The notes beneath the pieces are model-generated. The model did no database searches and was not told the origin of the DNA. It saw only the letters and a program-made list of their open reading frames with translations. DNA of 64,000 nt from Climacium dendroides (taxonomy: Eukaryota; Streptophyta; Bryopsida; Hypnales; Climaciaceae): positions 32,545,029 through 32,609,028 of the forward strand of contig OX467083.1 of the NCBI GenBank assembly GCA_950106755.1. The letters are read 5' to 3'. The translations under genes were made by a program, and so were the position numbers. How positions within the stretch are numbered: the first letter of the stretch is position 1; the number at the start of each line of letters is the position of its first letter. Positions 25,256 to 35,809 of this stretch are shown here, one piece after another.

Positions 25256-26025
25256 AGGAATGGGCAATGATAATAGACAGCCAAGAGCTGGTAGAATGTG
25301 GTATACAGAGTGTGGCCCTGAAGTGGGATGAAAATTTATTCATCCATGCCTCCTTGCGAAAGACTTCTAAACAATTCGAAATCCTCTGAAGTCTGGACCC
25401 ATCCGAAACCCTTTACGCCTGAAGCCTTGTTTTGTGAAGCTCAAAACTGAGATGAATCACAAGATCTAATTTATAGAGGGATTTCATAGGTGTCTAAATT
25501 AATTGTACAAGCAAAGATATTATGTTATGTAAATATTCATAAAAAAAAGTTGATGGAAACTGTTTGTTCTGACCAGTAATCTTTGTCGTCAAAATGCACC
25601 GTAGCAGGATTCTTACTAATTTTTGGAAGAAAATCTGAACCTTTGGGAGGACTCTCTTCACATTCCTTAACCCTGTAACGCCGGGCCTATGATCACAGAG
25701 GCGGAGGTTAAATTTCATAACTCTCTATGCTCCCATTTATCAACTCCTCCCTCTTGTTTCTAAATTATTTCAGAGTTTAATAAAGGAAACTGAGGGAGTA
25801 CATGTTAACAGAAATTTCTATTTTTATTTTTCATTGGAAACATTGGTATTATTTAGAAACAATTCTAGTTATAGAATGACATATTAACCAAAAAAAATTA
25901 CTTTTTATTTTTTCAGAGATGAAGTGACGGGTATTCTTTCCTTCACAAAAATTTAGATTTTTTATTTCAAATTGATTTATTTGAGAATTTTTGAAGAAAA
26001 AGAGAAGAAAATTATATTAAATAGA

Positions 26026-26785
26026 TATCACAAATGCTACCATTAATAATAGGGGCTTGTGCTTGCTATACTACACATTCATTGTATCACATATTAGTAA
26101 AAATTTGATATATTTGAATAGAATGCATGATAATGATTTCAATAAGTCTTTAAAATAATTATTTTAATTATTTTATAAAAATATTTTCAATCATGCATAC
26201 ATAGAAATCATATTTTCACATAATGTGATATTACTAAAATAGAGTAGCAATTCACAATCACCTTTGTAATATCACTTTTTACAAGGGATGATATTATAGA
26301 AATAATATAGTCGTTGCAATTGAGGATCAATATGGTGATATTATAAAAGTAACAATTCCATTGCTTTTCTTGGCTTTATACTTCTTTTGCATTTCTATGA
26401 TTTTGTGCTTTTATGAGTTTTGAATTAAATTGTTCATGAAGCTTTTGAAATTTACAAGTTTTTCCTTTAAATTCTTCTATTTGGATTGTCATTGTTTGTA
26501 ACAATTGAGTTAAATTTTTAATGCATTCTAATGTATGTGTATCTTTTACAATATTCATCATTGCATATATTTCATTTATCATTCATTAAATTTTTATTGT
26601 TTATTTCAGTATATGCTTATTTATTAAAAAAAATTATATGAAGATTTTAGTAATTTTTATTTGAAGATGTATTGAAATTCTTGCTCTACATTCTATTTAA
26701 TACATAAAAATTCTAATGAAATTCTAATGAAATTCTAATGAAATTCTAATGGTGAATGCGTAGCATAGCAAGTGTCAATTGCTAA
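26026..26785 (+). mobile_element. Non-autonomous element with inverted Helitron 3' ends, copy 2
   Basis: Aligned with 690-1527 from ATCACAAATGCTAC at the left to GCGTAGCATAGCAAGTGTC at the right, with some internal loss. The right terminus is mutated (ATTGCTAAT in place of ACCGCTAGT). A 68-codon minus-strand frame (26376-26582) has a coiled-coil-like look but corresponds to AT-rich sequence with no intact frame in the sister copy. Together with copy 1 it brackets the FLX gene region. Confidence 0.6.
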
Positions 26786-27191
26786 TAATTATTTAAAAAA
26801 TTCACCACATGTGTATAGTATAGTGAAGAACACCTTAATGTAAATTCAATATCTATGTCATTCTATAACTAGAATTGGAACACCCTAGTGTAAATTCAAA
26901 ATCTATGTTATTCTATAACTAGAATTGAATAGACATTGAATAGACAAAATGGTTCTTTTGGTTAGTAATTGTTTAATCAATGACTGGAAAAGGTTATGTC
27001 TTTTAATTGGCCAAATTTTTCAAATTAGAAGATATAACCTTTTCTAATCATTGGCCAAATAGAATTTAATACAAGGTGTTATTGAACAAATTTCACTACA
27101 ATTATGGTTGTATGATGATGAGGTTTGATATTTAGGTCATATATTAGAAGATTGTGGTTGAGCTTTAATCCTTAAAGGTTGAAGCAGATGT

Positions 27192-27403
27192 TATGCGTCC
27201 AATGAATGACAAAGAATCATTCCATGTAGGATAGAAGTGCAATTATTTCTCTTCCAAATTTTGTAAGAAAAAGGAATGTCGTCTATAGTCACTTGTCTCC
27301 TAATGAGTGTTTTTTCATTTTTTTAAGCCAACAATTCACAAGGTACTCAAACAAATGATTTCAATGATGATTGGCTTGTCATTTAAGGGTTAATGAAGTG
27401 TAG
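27192..27403 (-). mobile_element. Dispersed repeat R, copy 1
   Basis: Inverse of the copies at 29526, 32868, 35473 and 40826. On the minus strand it starts TTAACCCTTAAATGAC and contains TGCACTTCTATCCTACATGG and the TTTGTCATTCATTGGAC block. Its TTAACCCTTAAAGGAC-type start resembles the TTAA-bounded MITEs, suggesting a related mobile origin. Confidence 0.6.
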
Positions 27404-27559
27404 GAATGGCAAAAGTTCAATTGATAAATTTCAATGTCCTTGTGTTTAATATTTGTAATGAGACATTTCACAACTTATAGAACAAGTTATGAAATGTCAC
27501 CTTCATTTCACCCCTCTATTAAATTTTATTTTTATTTGAATTTTTTTTCAATTTAATAA

Positions 27560-28177
27560 GGAACTTCATTAAAATGGTATCATTATGCAACTTTGACAAT
27601 TTTATAGTTCAAATCAAACAATCTAAGATGTACATTTGTCTTAGATTTTTGAAATCTATATTTTTGTAGATGTTTGAAATCTACATTTGTTATAGATGGC
27701 ATTTTTATGGTTCAAATTCCATAGTCAATATATATATTTATATTGTCAAGGATATAAGATGTTTGGATAAGCCTAGGGCTCCTCTTGGAACTTGTCGTTT
27801 TGAGAGGGGGATAGTGTTAGGGACATAACCTCTAGAACCATTTAGTTCTTTTCACTTTAGATTAATATTAGAAACATGACCTTTGAAAACTTCTAGTTCT
27901 TTTTCCTTTAGATTAGGTTATATATAAGAGTTGAGGCTGAAGAGTCCTTCAGTTTTGACGACGCATATCTTGGAGCCATTGTTCACCTCTTGTTGTTTGT
28001 GTATTCATCTTGTTAATTTAAGTTCATATCGGTTCTCCTTTTTAGTTCTTCAAAGTTCTAGTTCTTATCAAGTATACATATATTTGTGTGTATGTTTGTC
28101 CTAGGTGGTACTTTTATGGTTTAGATTGGCAATCTACAAATGACACATAAAATACCACCATTTTAACAAAATTCCCC
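27560..28177. mobile_element. MITE family A, copy 2, interrupted by an LTR fragment
   Basis: Left end GGAACTTCATTAAAATGG and right end CCATTTTAACAAAATTCCCC match MITE copy 1 at 2671. The left 160 and right 75 bases align with it, including the TAGATGGCATTTTTATGGTT block; between them lies an unrelated insertion (about 27721-28104) with LTR features. Confidence 0.65.
27815..28070 (+). mobile_element. Probable solo LTR or 3' end of an LTR retrotransposon
   Basis: A polypurine tract (GAGAGGGGGA, 27802-27811) precedes TGTTAGGGACATAACC, as at the boundary of a 3' LTR. A TATA box (TATATATAAG) follows at about 27918-27926, and two 50-base subrepeats carry ACATRACC and TAGTTCTTTT. It has no coding region and no partner LTR. 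The right end near 28070 is uncertain. Confidence 0.45.
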
Positions 28178-28981
28178 ATCAATGCAACATTGTTCCATTA
28201 ATTCATCAATGTCGACATCAACTAAACATCTCTAAAATTTTATCTAGCAATAACGTAGGGTTCTTCAATAGGGAAATTTTTTCATATGTAGAAATAGAGT
28301 TTAGAAGGTTTCCATAATTTTCCAGATTTTTATTTCTCAAAATATAATTATTATTAATTTTTAGTTGCAAATTCTATTCGATCCATATTAATCATATAGA
28401 CCTTCCTATTTCTGACCAAAGGCTAGTTGCAAAATCTATCCAAGGTTGGTTGTAATATTGAAAGTCTTATAGCCAATAATAATGCACCACAATTGCGTTA
28501 GGAACCATGTCATAATTTATCATAGTTCATCTCTTCCTGTATAAAAAGAGAGTAGTTTACATTTTTAGAATGAAGGGATGATAAAAAATGGGTTGCTCCT
28601 AATAGCTAAGGTTGAGGCACTAGTAATTAATCATTTAAGCAATTTTGGAGTAGATCATGTGCAGTATGAGGTGGTGGAAATTTTTCTCATGTGTAGGAAG
28701 ATAGGAAATGTAGGGATAGCAAAATTTTCATAATTTCATTGTTGAAATTGAAATTACTGTAAATTTTAGGAGTCAAAAAGCATTTTTATCTAATAGCCAA
28801 CATTAAGAGTCTTCCAAATTTTGATCATTCAAGAACTACTTTGCCGCTCACTACCTCCTACTTTCTTGCTTACTACTTTGGAACATGTGTCATAACCTTA
28901 TTAGTCCCAACCTTGAATAAATATATATATATATTCCAAGCTTTAACCCTTAAGCACCACTGGTCTTGCTAATTTTTGCAG

Positions 28982-29095
28982 GAAGGAGATGGGAAACAAA
29001 GTAACCGTATGATTTTGACTGCAGTGCTCACTGCAATCGATTGGGAGAAGGGTCAACCGAAAATGCTTTGGCGATTGGCAGATTATGAGGTTTGA
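28982..29095 (+). other. Exon-like captured segment, 37 codons
   Basis: After an acceptor (TAATTTTTGCAG) the frame reads a well-composed peptide with ILTAVLTAIDWEKG and ends in TGA. GC content is higher than its surroundings. Lying inside the long-armed element, it may be a gene fragment taken up by a transposon. The source gene was not recognised. Confidence 0.3.
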
Positions 29096-29525
29096 CTATG
29101 AAATCTTGGGTGTTGACTTGCAAATCTCGGGCCTTTGAGGTTCACGTTGCTCCAATTCTGAGGGACGTCTGAGGTCCTGGAAACTCATGGAAAATACGAT
29201 GCCTCAATCAAGCACAGCATGTATGTCTGCATTCAAAGGAAGGAAGGTTACAGAGCACAGAAAGACAGCGTCAATTCACAGATGTGCACCTAGCTTGCAA
29301 TGGGGACAGCGTCTTCAATTCTCAGTGAGCACTCAAGGAATGGCTCTTCCACTCTTTGTACGCTGAGCTGCCAGCATGACCATCGAAAATAACTGTGAAC
29401 ATGAACGGCCTGCCCCACTGACCACTTTCTCCCTTTGGTGTTGGACCTCAACAATTAAATGCGACAAAAGATGGTGTCTGCTTGGTTGTACTGCACGTAT
29501 GAGGTGGAGGATGTACATGTGCATT

Positions 29526-29760
29526 GACCCTTAAATGTTGGGGTGGTGACCATGGAAATCAGTCCTTTTGGAATCGTCTGACATCATCTAGTTTTAAAAA
29601 AATCAAAAATATTCATTGGGAGCCAAACTATTGTAGAAGATTTTCCTTTTCTATCCCTAATTTTGAGGATGAATAGTTGCATTTCTATCCTATTCAAGAG
29701 AATTTTTTGTCATCCATTGGACAAAAAGCATCCGTCATGGCATTTGAGGATTAATACTAA
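29526..29760 (+). mobile_element. Dispersed repeat R, copy 2
   Basis: Shares CATTGGGAG and CAAACTATTGTAGAAGA with the copy at 35473 and GAGGATGAATAGTTGCA with the copy at 32868. It lies within the long-armed element at 28606-32263. Confidence 0.6.
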
Positions 29761-30140
29761 GGTAGAACTACCCATTACCATACAGAATTACAGATTTGTT
29801 ATCTAAGTACTTTGGAGAAGCTATTTATGAGCTCTTATATTTTTTAGAGATTGAATTGTTTGAGAGAAGTCAATTGCAAAAAGAATGAAGACATTCCAAC
29901 AAGAATTGAATTTTTTCTGATTTTTCAAAACTAAAATGTAAAACTGTGAGTAGACCCTTGTTGAAGCATGATCAGACCATTGTTGAAGCGTGGGCTGATG
30001 TGTCTGCTCCCCAGTGCATTGCCATCATGATCATGGATTAGTAAGATTGTGGTAATAAGATAGGCCAGTGACAGAAATGGGAGAAACCTATAGATGGTGG
30101 AATTGAGTAAATGGTGGTAATGAGTAATTCTACCTTACTC
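29758..30140. mobile_element. Small MITE with 22-bp TIRs
   Basis: Left end TAAGGTAGAACTACCCATTA and right end TAATGAGTAATTCTACCTTA are imperfect inverted copies. It abuts the Tourist-like MITE at 30144. Its terminal GTAAGGTA block is shared with the element at 30864-31351. Confidence 0.5.
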
Positions 30141-30143
30141 TAA

Positions 30144-30519
30144 GAGCACCACCACTCGTCCTCCAAAATGGATGGCCTACGGATGGCCTCTTAAGAGTGG
30201 CCTCCAAATCCGCCCCACTCGTCCTCCAAAACGGATGGCTTCTTAAGAGGCACCTCTTGGAAATGAACTTTGGCTTCTATATGAAGGTGGTTTGGGGGGC
30301 CTCAACTCGGCCTGCAAAACAAGAAAAGACAAGTCGCGTGAAGCTCTCCGTGATTCTAGCAAGTGGTTCACGCCGAGTTGTCTTACTCTGGTTGGAAGTC
30401 ATATGGCCTCTTAAGAGACCATGGATGGGGTGGCCATTCCCACCTGACCTCCATACATGACTGAGCCCGTTTTTTGAGGCCAAATCAGCCTGCAAAATGC
30501 CTCCAGGGTGGTGATGCTC
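30144..30519. mobile_element. Tourist-like (PIF/Harbinger) MITE with TAA target duplication
   Basis: 376-bp element with TIRs GAGCACCACCACTC and GGGTGGTGATGCTC, flanked by TAA at 30141-30143 and 30520-30522, the three-base duplication of PIF/Harbinger elements. Inside, the block CTCGTCCTCCAAAAYGGATG occurs twice. It is GC-richer than its neighbours and gives open frames on both strands that are not genes. Confidence 0.7.
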
Positions 30520-30863
30520 TAAGTACACAGAATGTGTTCGGCTGAATGTATTGAGAGTTGATTATGGAGGCTCCCTTGTCCGGAGGTGACAAATATGCAC
30601 CACGTATGATAAGCCATCAAGTTCTTCGTCCCTGAGTTCGTAGAAGTGCCTACTCCTGCAGACCGACCACAGCAAAGAAAACAACAAGCGTGCGGACCTA
30701 AGCTGACGTCATGAAGCTGCATCATGCATTGTCAGACACGCATTGCGCTGTAGGACGCATAGCTTCTTGAAATTTCTAAAGCTGCCCATAGTTTCCATCA
30801 TTGGGCAATCCAAAATTTCTCCATTCGCAGATACCTCTCACCCTTTCTCAGGAAATTGAAACG

Positions 30864-31351
30864 GAGTAAGGTAAAATAGTCCATTGGTGGTCAGAATTAG
30901 GAGTTTGACATCATCTTGTTGCTGAAATTTTTCAAATTTTTCCCCACATTAATACAAATGTGAGAAATAGTGAGAGCAATTGAAATTACATTTTTTTGGA
31001 CAAAGTGTGAATTTGCTATGAATTTTTGAAGTGTTCAATATATCATGGCCCAAAAGAGTCTGTAGACTACCTTAGAACCAACAAAATCTGAATCCATGAT
31101 GCTTATTTTGTTTATCAAAAGCAGTCATTGTATTTTCTAACATAGAAGGCCTAAAAAGTCAATTCTTACAATGAATTCACACTAAAAAGTTAAAAATTCC
31201 TAATGAAGTCACTAATCACTCCATTACTATCATGTAAGACATGCATTGTGGTCAGATTTTCACATACTGAAAAAAACCATGATGAAGTCATTCCTTAGGT
31301 GTTTACTATGGGTCATCTTATCTAACCACAATGGGCTGTTTTACCTTACTC
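30864..31351. mobile_element. MITE with GAGTAAGGTAAAA termini
   Basis: Left end GAGTAAGGTAAAATAGTCCA and right end TGGGCTGTTTTACCTTACTC are inverted copies extending about 30 bases with a few mismatches. The interior is AT-rich and non-coding. Confidence 0.6.
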
Positions 31352-31978
31352 TGCTGCTGGCCATTCAATTTCCTGTATAGAACTACAAAAAAAAGGATGG
31401 ATGAAAAACTGCAATGGCGACTAAGATATTCAACTTCTACTTTGTCTGTCGTCCAGAAAATGGATGCTGACGCACTTAAGGGTTAATTTTCAACCTAAAG
31501 GTTGGAAATAGTGCACCTTACAGGTTCTGGCAACTGGTGCTTCAATCTTAGTCACAGCTCTGCCTGAACCCCTAAAGTTACCTGCAATATATAATTATAC
31601 AGTACCAATGCTAACAATTTCAGAAAAATGCTGATCTTGGTGACTAATCACATGCTGATGCTGAACCCCAACCTGGTATTTTGGTGAGCTTCAAGCCTTC
31701 GACTTCAAGTTCCGCATGTTGAGAATGTGGCCTATAACTTCCTTGCTTGGGTATGTCGATATTTGAGTATCTAAGGTTGAGGCACCAGTTTTCAACCAAG
31801 CTTAAAACTCACACTTGCAATGTGCTTTATTTGTTCTTTTCAAGGTTGGGACTAATAAGGTTATGACACATGTCTTGAAGTAGTGAGCAAAAAAGTAGGA
31901 AGTAGTCAGCAACAATGTAGTTCTGGAATGATCAGAATTGGAAGACATAGTAATTTCAGTTTCGGTAATTAAATTCAA

Positions 31979-32134
31979 GGTGAATTTCATTAAAATGGTG
32001 GTGATTTTTTGCCATTTTTCATACTCCATGTATCATTCTAATGGAATATCGTGTCATCTTTGACATATTCAGTGCCATTTTAATGGAATGTAGTGCCATT
32101 CCATAGGAATACTGCCATTTTAACAAAATTCACC
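31979..32134. mobile_element. MITE family A, copy 3 (short)
   Basis: Left end GTGAATTTCATTAAAATGG and right end CCATTTTAACAAAATTCACC match the family at 2671-2992. The interior holds repeated TGCCATTT/AATGGAAT blocks. It is inserted in the right arm of the 28606-32263 element, so it is younger than that element. Confidence 0.65.
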
Positions 32135-32324
32135 ATATTCCAAAAATTTTGCTATCCCCATATCTACTACCTTCCTACATGAGAAAAATCTCCAGCACCT
32201 CATACTCTTTACCATCTGCTTCAAAATCACTTAAATGATTGACTACCGGTGCGTCAACCTTAGTTGGGATGTCGATATCCCCTGTCCCAATAGTAACTCT
32301 AGCTAGAGAGCATGGACCGAGGAA

Positions 32325-32518
32325 ATACGAAATTTCATCAAAATGGCACCAATCTGCAACTTTGACATTTTTAACGGTTTAGACCCTGTGGTCTGAAATG
32401 TACACCTGTCCTAAATATCTGAAGTCTATACTAGTCCTAGATGGCACTTTTATGATACAGACTGCGCAGTCAAAAATGGCGCATGGAAGAATTATACCTG
32501 ATTGTAATGAAATTCCTT
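32325..32518. mobile_element. MITE family A, copy 4
   Basis: Left block AATTTCATCAAAATGGCACC, internal CTAGATGGCACTTTTATG and right block GTAATGAAATTCC follow the same order as copies 1 and 2. Confidence 0.6.
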
Positions 32519-32867
32519 TATGGAATGACTTGGTGCTCGAGTGTTGGATACATCGTCAGAAATTTTTATTGACAATGACGAAATTGATGACGAAATCCAC
32601 ATTCCTCTGCGACATACTCAGTCCCTTTGATTCAGCTCAAGGTTGCATTTCTCTTGTCTCCTGTGTTGTCATTTCCACCTCCAAGTGACTTCTACTGCGC
32701 AGAGTGCGCACTCAGAGCCACGGATTTCCAGTGAGGCGAGCACTCAATCTTCCATGAGTCACAACCAGGCAGTCTTCTATGATTTGGCCTGAAAGAGACA
32801 AAGAGGAAAACATTTCTGATCCAGTATGAGTGAAGGCCTTCTTGAGGGTAGTTCTACAGGCCAACAG

Positions 32868-33090
32868 TTCTTAACCCTTAAAGGACAGGGAATCGTCCCC
32901 TCTGGCATTGTAGGAATAGTTGGTAAAAGAAAATCCTAAAGCACTCAATGGGAGTCAAACTACGACACAAGACCTCCTCCTTTTATGCAAAATTTTGAGG
33001 ATGAATAGTTGCACTTTTATCCTACATACAAGGATTCTCTATCATCGCACAGAACATGGTCGCAACATCATTTGTTGGGTAATGAAACAC
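32868..33090 (+). mobile_element. Dispersed repeat R, copy 3
   Basis: Starts TTAACCCTTAAAGGACAGGG (about 32873) and continues through CAATGGGAGTCAAACTA and TTTTGAGGATGAATAGTTGC to ACATCATTTGTTGGG. It shows best the TTAA-plus-CCCT start of this repeat family. Confidence 0.65.
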
Positions 33091-33099
33091 TCTAGAGAT

Positions 33100-35472
33100 T
33101 CCAAAGCCGCTTCTGCAACAATTAAGCGATAGAATTGAAAAGAGAGTACTTAATTTATGGCCTCTCGACTGGAATGCATCATGAATTTTACATATAGTTA
33201 CTAGTTAAAGTAGAAGGCTCAAAAATGGCACATCTAAGGAGAAAAACAAATGTGTGGAAACGAATTGCAATTTAAATTGTAATTTTTTGACTTAGAATGA
33301 ATTAGATATGATTTTCCAAAGTGAAGAGTCCATAGATCATTATTGACGGTTCTAGACTTCAACAATAATGAATTAACATATGCTTATAAAAAGAGCAAAA
33401 TAGTCCCCAAATAGATGAATAGGGTGCTTAGTATGTTCAAGAAAGTTCCAAGATGCATAAATGCAATGTCCTAAATTGAGTAAGAGAAATATGTACCCCT
33501 GAAATTTATATTTACTACTTCTTTCTTACTATCATTTTGAATTCTGTATTCACAATTAAATGATGCATTCATGATTCATAAATGACATGTAATAGTGGTC
33601 CAAAAGCACTATCCACTACCCTAAAATCACTCACTTGCAATCACATTTTCCTACCTAAGAAAATGGAATCCATTTGAGCAACCACATACACTCATTATGG
33701 ACCTTTTTTTAAGGTTGATTGTAAATGCCCACATTGTTTAAGGACCTCCTCCTATACTAGCCTGCAAAACAAATGTAGGACTAATAAAAGGAATGTTGGT
33801 CACACTCTAGTTTTCATCATGAAAACTAGATTTGAATGAAATAATTGGATGATATTTCTCTAGTTTAAACCTATCCAAAGTGTAGAGAAAATACATAGAT
33901 TTAAAAAAATCTTCAAAATACAGATTTAGGGTTTAGTGTAAATGCCCACATTGTTTAAGGTTTGGGGTTTAAGGTTTGTAAATGCCCACATTGTTTAAGG
34001 TTTTAAAATCTACAAAACAAGTACATTTTAGAATCTACAAAAATTTAGAAAATGGATAGATTCTAAAAAATGAAATCTATACTTTGGATAGGTTTTACAA
34101 CTACAACCTGCACAATTATTTTTGACACTACAAATATGCTGAACATCATCAAAGAAACAAGGAGTGCCTGTGGTACACGATGCTCTGGATTACATGGATA
34201 CAGGCACAACAAGGAACTCATGCACCAGATACTAAGGTAACAGGCTCAGAAAGTGTGCATCCAAGGGAAGAAAGACTCCTTTGCAAAAATGGGTGAACCC
34301 AAAGACTTTATTTTTTTTAGGAGAAAGAGAAATGAGGAATACAACAGTGCACATTTTAATTTTAATTTTTTGACTTGGAATGAATAAGATATGATTTTCC
34401 AAAGTCAAAAGTGCCTAAGTCCCTATTAGTGCTCATAGGTACAACTGTAATGAATCAAAACATGCCTTTGAATGAAGCCAGTGAGTCTAAAAATGCTTCA
34501 TTGTACGTTTCCATTCAATTCACTCCTCATTATAAATTATAATTATAAATAAAAATTTATTGCAACTCCTAAACGCCCCAATGTCTTCACATAGTTTCAA
34601 GTCCAATTCAAAGTGCTATAACTTTTGCATTCAATGTCTGAATTCAAAAAAACTTGTTGGAAAATTTTCACTCTCTCTTCTAGTTTATTTAGTAAAAAAT
34701 TTAGATCATTCCAAGATGTATTTATTTTTTGGAAGCCAATCAAAGTTCACAGGTTCAATTTGAATACACCAAACTACATTTGATGGCTGCAACTTCAGGG
34801 GCTTGTATCTCCTTCATCCAATGTTTGTTTTCAATAAAATTTGTTGTGTTACCCTCCCCTTTCACTCTAGTTATTGACTTATTGTGGTAAAAATTTCATG
34901 TCATCCAAGTTGTTTTGAATGTTTGGGAGCAATTCAAAGTTCAAAATCCCAACATTTTTGGATTACAATGAACTTCGGTAGCTTGTTTCATCTTCATATA
35001 GTGTCTGTTTTCAATAAATTTTATTGGAAAAGTTGTGCATACTAGTTTAGTTCGTGTGGTTAAAATTTCATATCAATCCAAGAATTTTTGAGTGACTGAC
35101 AATCGTTTTAGTAGAAGGAGGTTCAACCTCAAACATGTTTTTTGCAACTTTTTTGACATTTCAAATCCATTTTGCAGACCTCACCAAATTCAGGACTTTA
35201 TTATGAGCAAAAATCACATAAGAGTGACCCCATGTCACCTACTCAATAGCCTAAAACCACACACATGGAAAGGCAATTTCTCACCAGACTTCCATTTCTA
35301 CATCTATGTGCATTGTTTTAAGCAATTTTGTAGAGGCGGCTCCTATATGATTGGCTCTACTCATGTAGTATTGTGTACCATAGGCACACCTTTATAGTAC
35401 TACACCAATCAAAAATTTACTCAAACTTCCTCACAAGTAGCTTATGCCGGTGCTCCTCACGACGATTCAGAG
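33100..35472. other. Repeat-rich intergenic tract
   Basis: No supported gene. The block GACTTRGAATGAAT with flanking sequence recurs at about 33283-33360 and 34355-34450. The block GTAAATGCCCACATTGTTTA occurs three times between 33725 and 34000, two of them in tandem. At 34560-35090, related clauses (TGTTTTCAATAAA) recur in a long, diverged tandem array. Confidence 0.45.
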
Positions 35473-35730
35473 TTGACCCTTACCCGCCAAGCTGGTGACT
35501 ATAGGAATCAGCCCTTTTGGAACCATGTGACATCATCTAGTTTAAAAAAAACAAAAGTATTCATTGGGAGTCAAACTATTGTAGAAGATTTTCCCTTTCC
35601 ACCCCTAATTCCAAGGATAAATAGTTGCATTTCTGTCCTACACAAGAGAATTTGTTGTCAGAATGATGTCGTCTTCATCGGACAAAAAAACGTCCGCGGC
35701 GTCGTTTATGGGTTAATATATAAACGACAT
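35473..35730 (+). mobile_element. Dispersed repeat R, copy 4, directly upstream of the MATE gene
   Basis: Contains CAAACTATTGTAGAAGA and GTTGCATTTCTGTCCTACAC in family order, and ends with a GTCGTTTATGGGTTAA block as in copy 6. The MATE start codon lies only about 80 bases further on, so the repeat probably provides the promoter region of that gene. Confidence 0.6.
35717..35724 (+). promoter_or_regulatory. TATA-like box of the MATE gene
   Basis: TATATAAA lies 93 bases before the predicted ATG, at the right edge of repeat R copy 4, between inverted octamers GTCGTTTA and TAAACGAC (35701-35708, 35721-35728). Position and sequence suit a core promoter; use is unproven. Confidence 0.4.
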
Positions 35731-35737
35731 CACCCTG

Positions 35738-35768
35738 AAGACAGGTTGAAACCGTTTCAACCTGTCTT
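35738..35768. promoter_or_regulatory. 31-bp palindrome in the MATE leader region
   Basis: AAGACAGGTTGAAAC is perfectly inverted after a single central C. GTCGTTTCAACC and GTCGTTACAACC follow as direct partial repeats (about 35774 and 35812). If the TATA box at 35717 is used, transcription would start in or near the palindrome. Confidence 0.65.
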
Positions 35769-35809
35769 TTGGATGTCGTTTCAACCAGACTTTTGCACAA
35801 GTTTCAAAG

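Larger units (their letters stand above)
21356..25800 (+). other. GC-richer non-coding tract downstream of the FLX-WW-RRM gene
   Basis: The composition matches the introns of the upstream gene, not the AT-rich flanks. No open frame over about 120 codons and no recognisable domain is seen. A short exon-like segment with both splice signals lies at 24183-24253. The tract could be a long spliced 3' region of the gene, a non-coding transcript, or a decayed gene. Confidence 0.35.
28606..32263. mobile_element. 3.7-kb element with long inverted arms
   Basis: 28606-28980 and about 31770-32263 are imperfect inverted copies. The ends read CTAAGGTTGAGGCAC and its inverse (GTGCGTCAACCTTAG), and the arms share TTCCTACATGAGAAAAAT-type and AACCTTATTAGTCCCAACCTT blocks. 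Younger insertions lie inside (29526-29760, 30144-30519, 30864-31351, 31979-32134). No transposase is present. Long arms with unrelated internal sequence resemble a Pack-MULE, but no target duplication was identified. Confidence 0.5.

Noticed and set aside
30197..30528. Overlapping 83-87-codon frames on both strands
   Set aside because: They are inside a Tourist-like MITE with a TAA duplication, and their length reflects its higher GC content.
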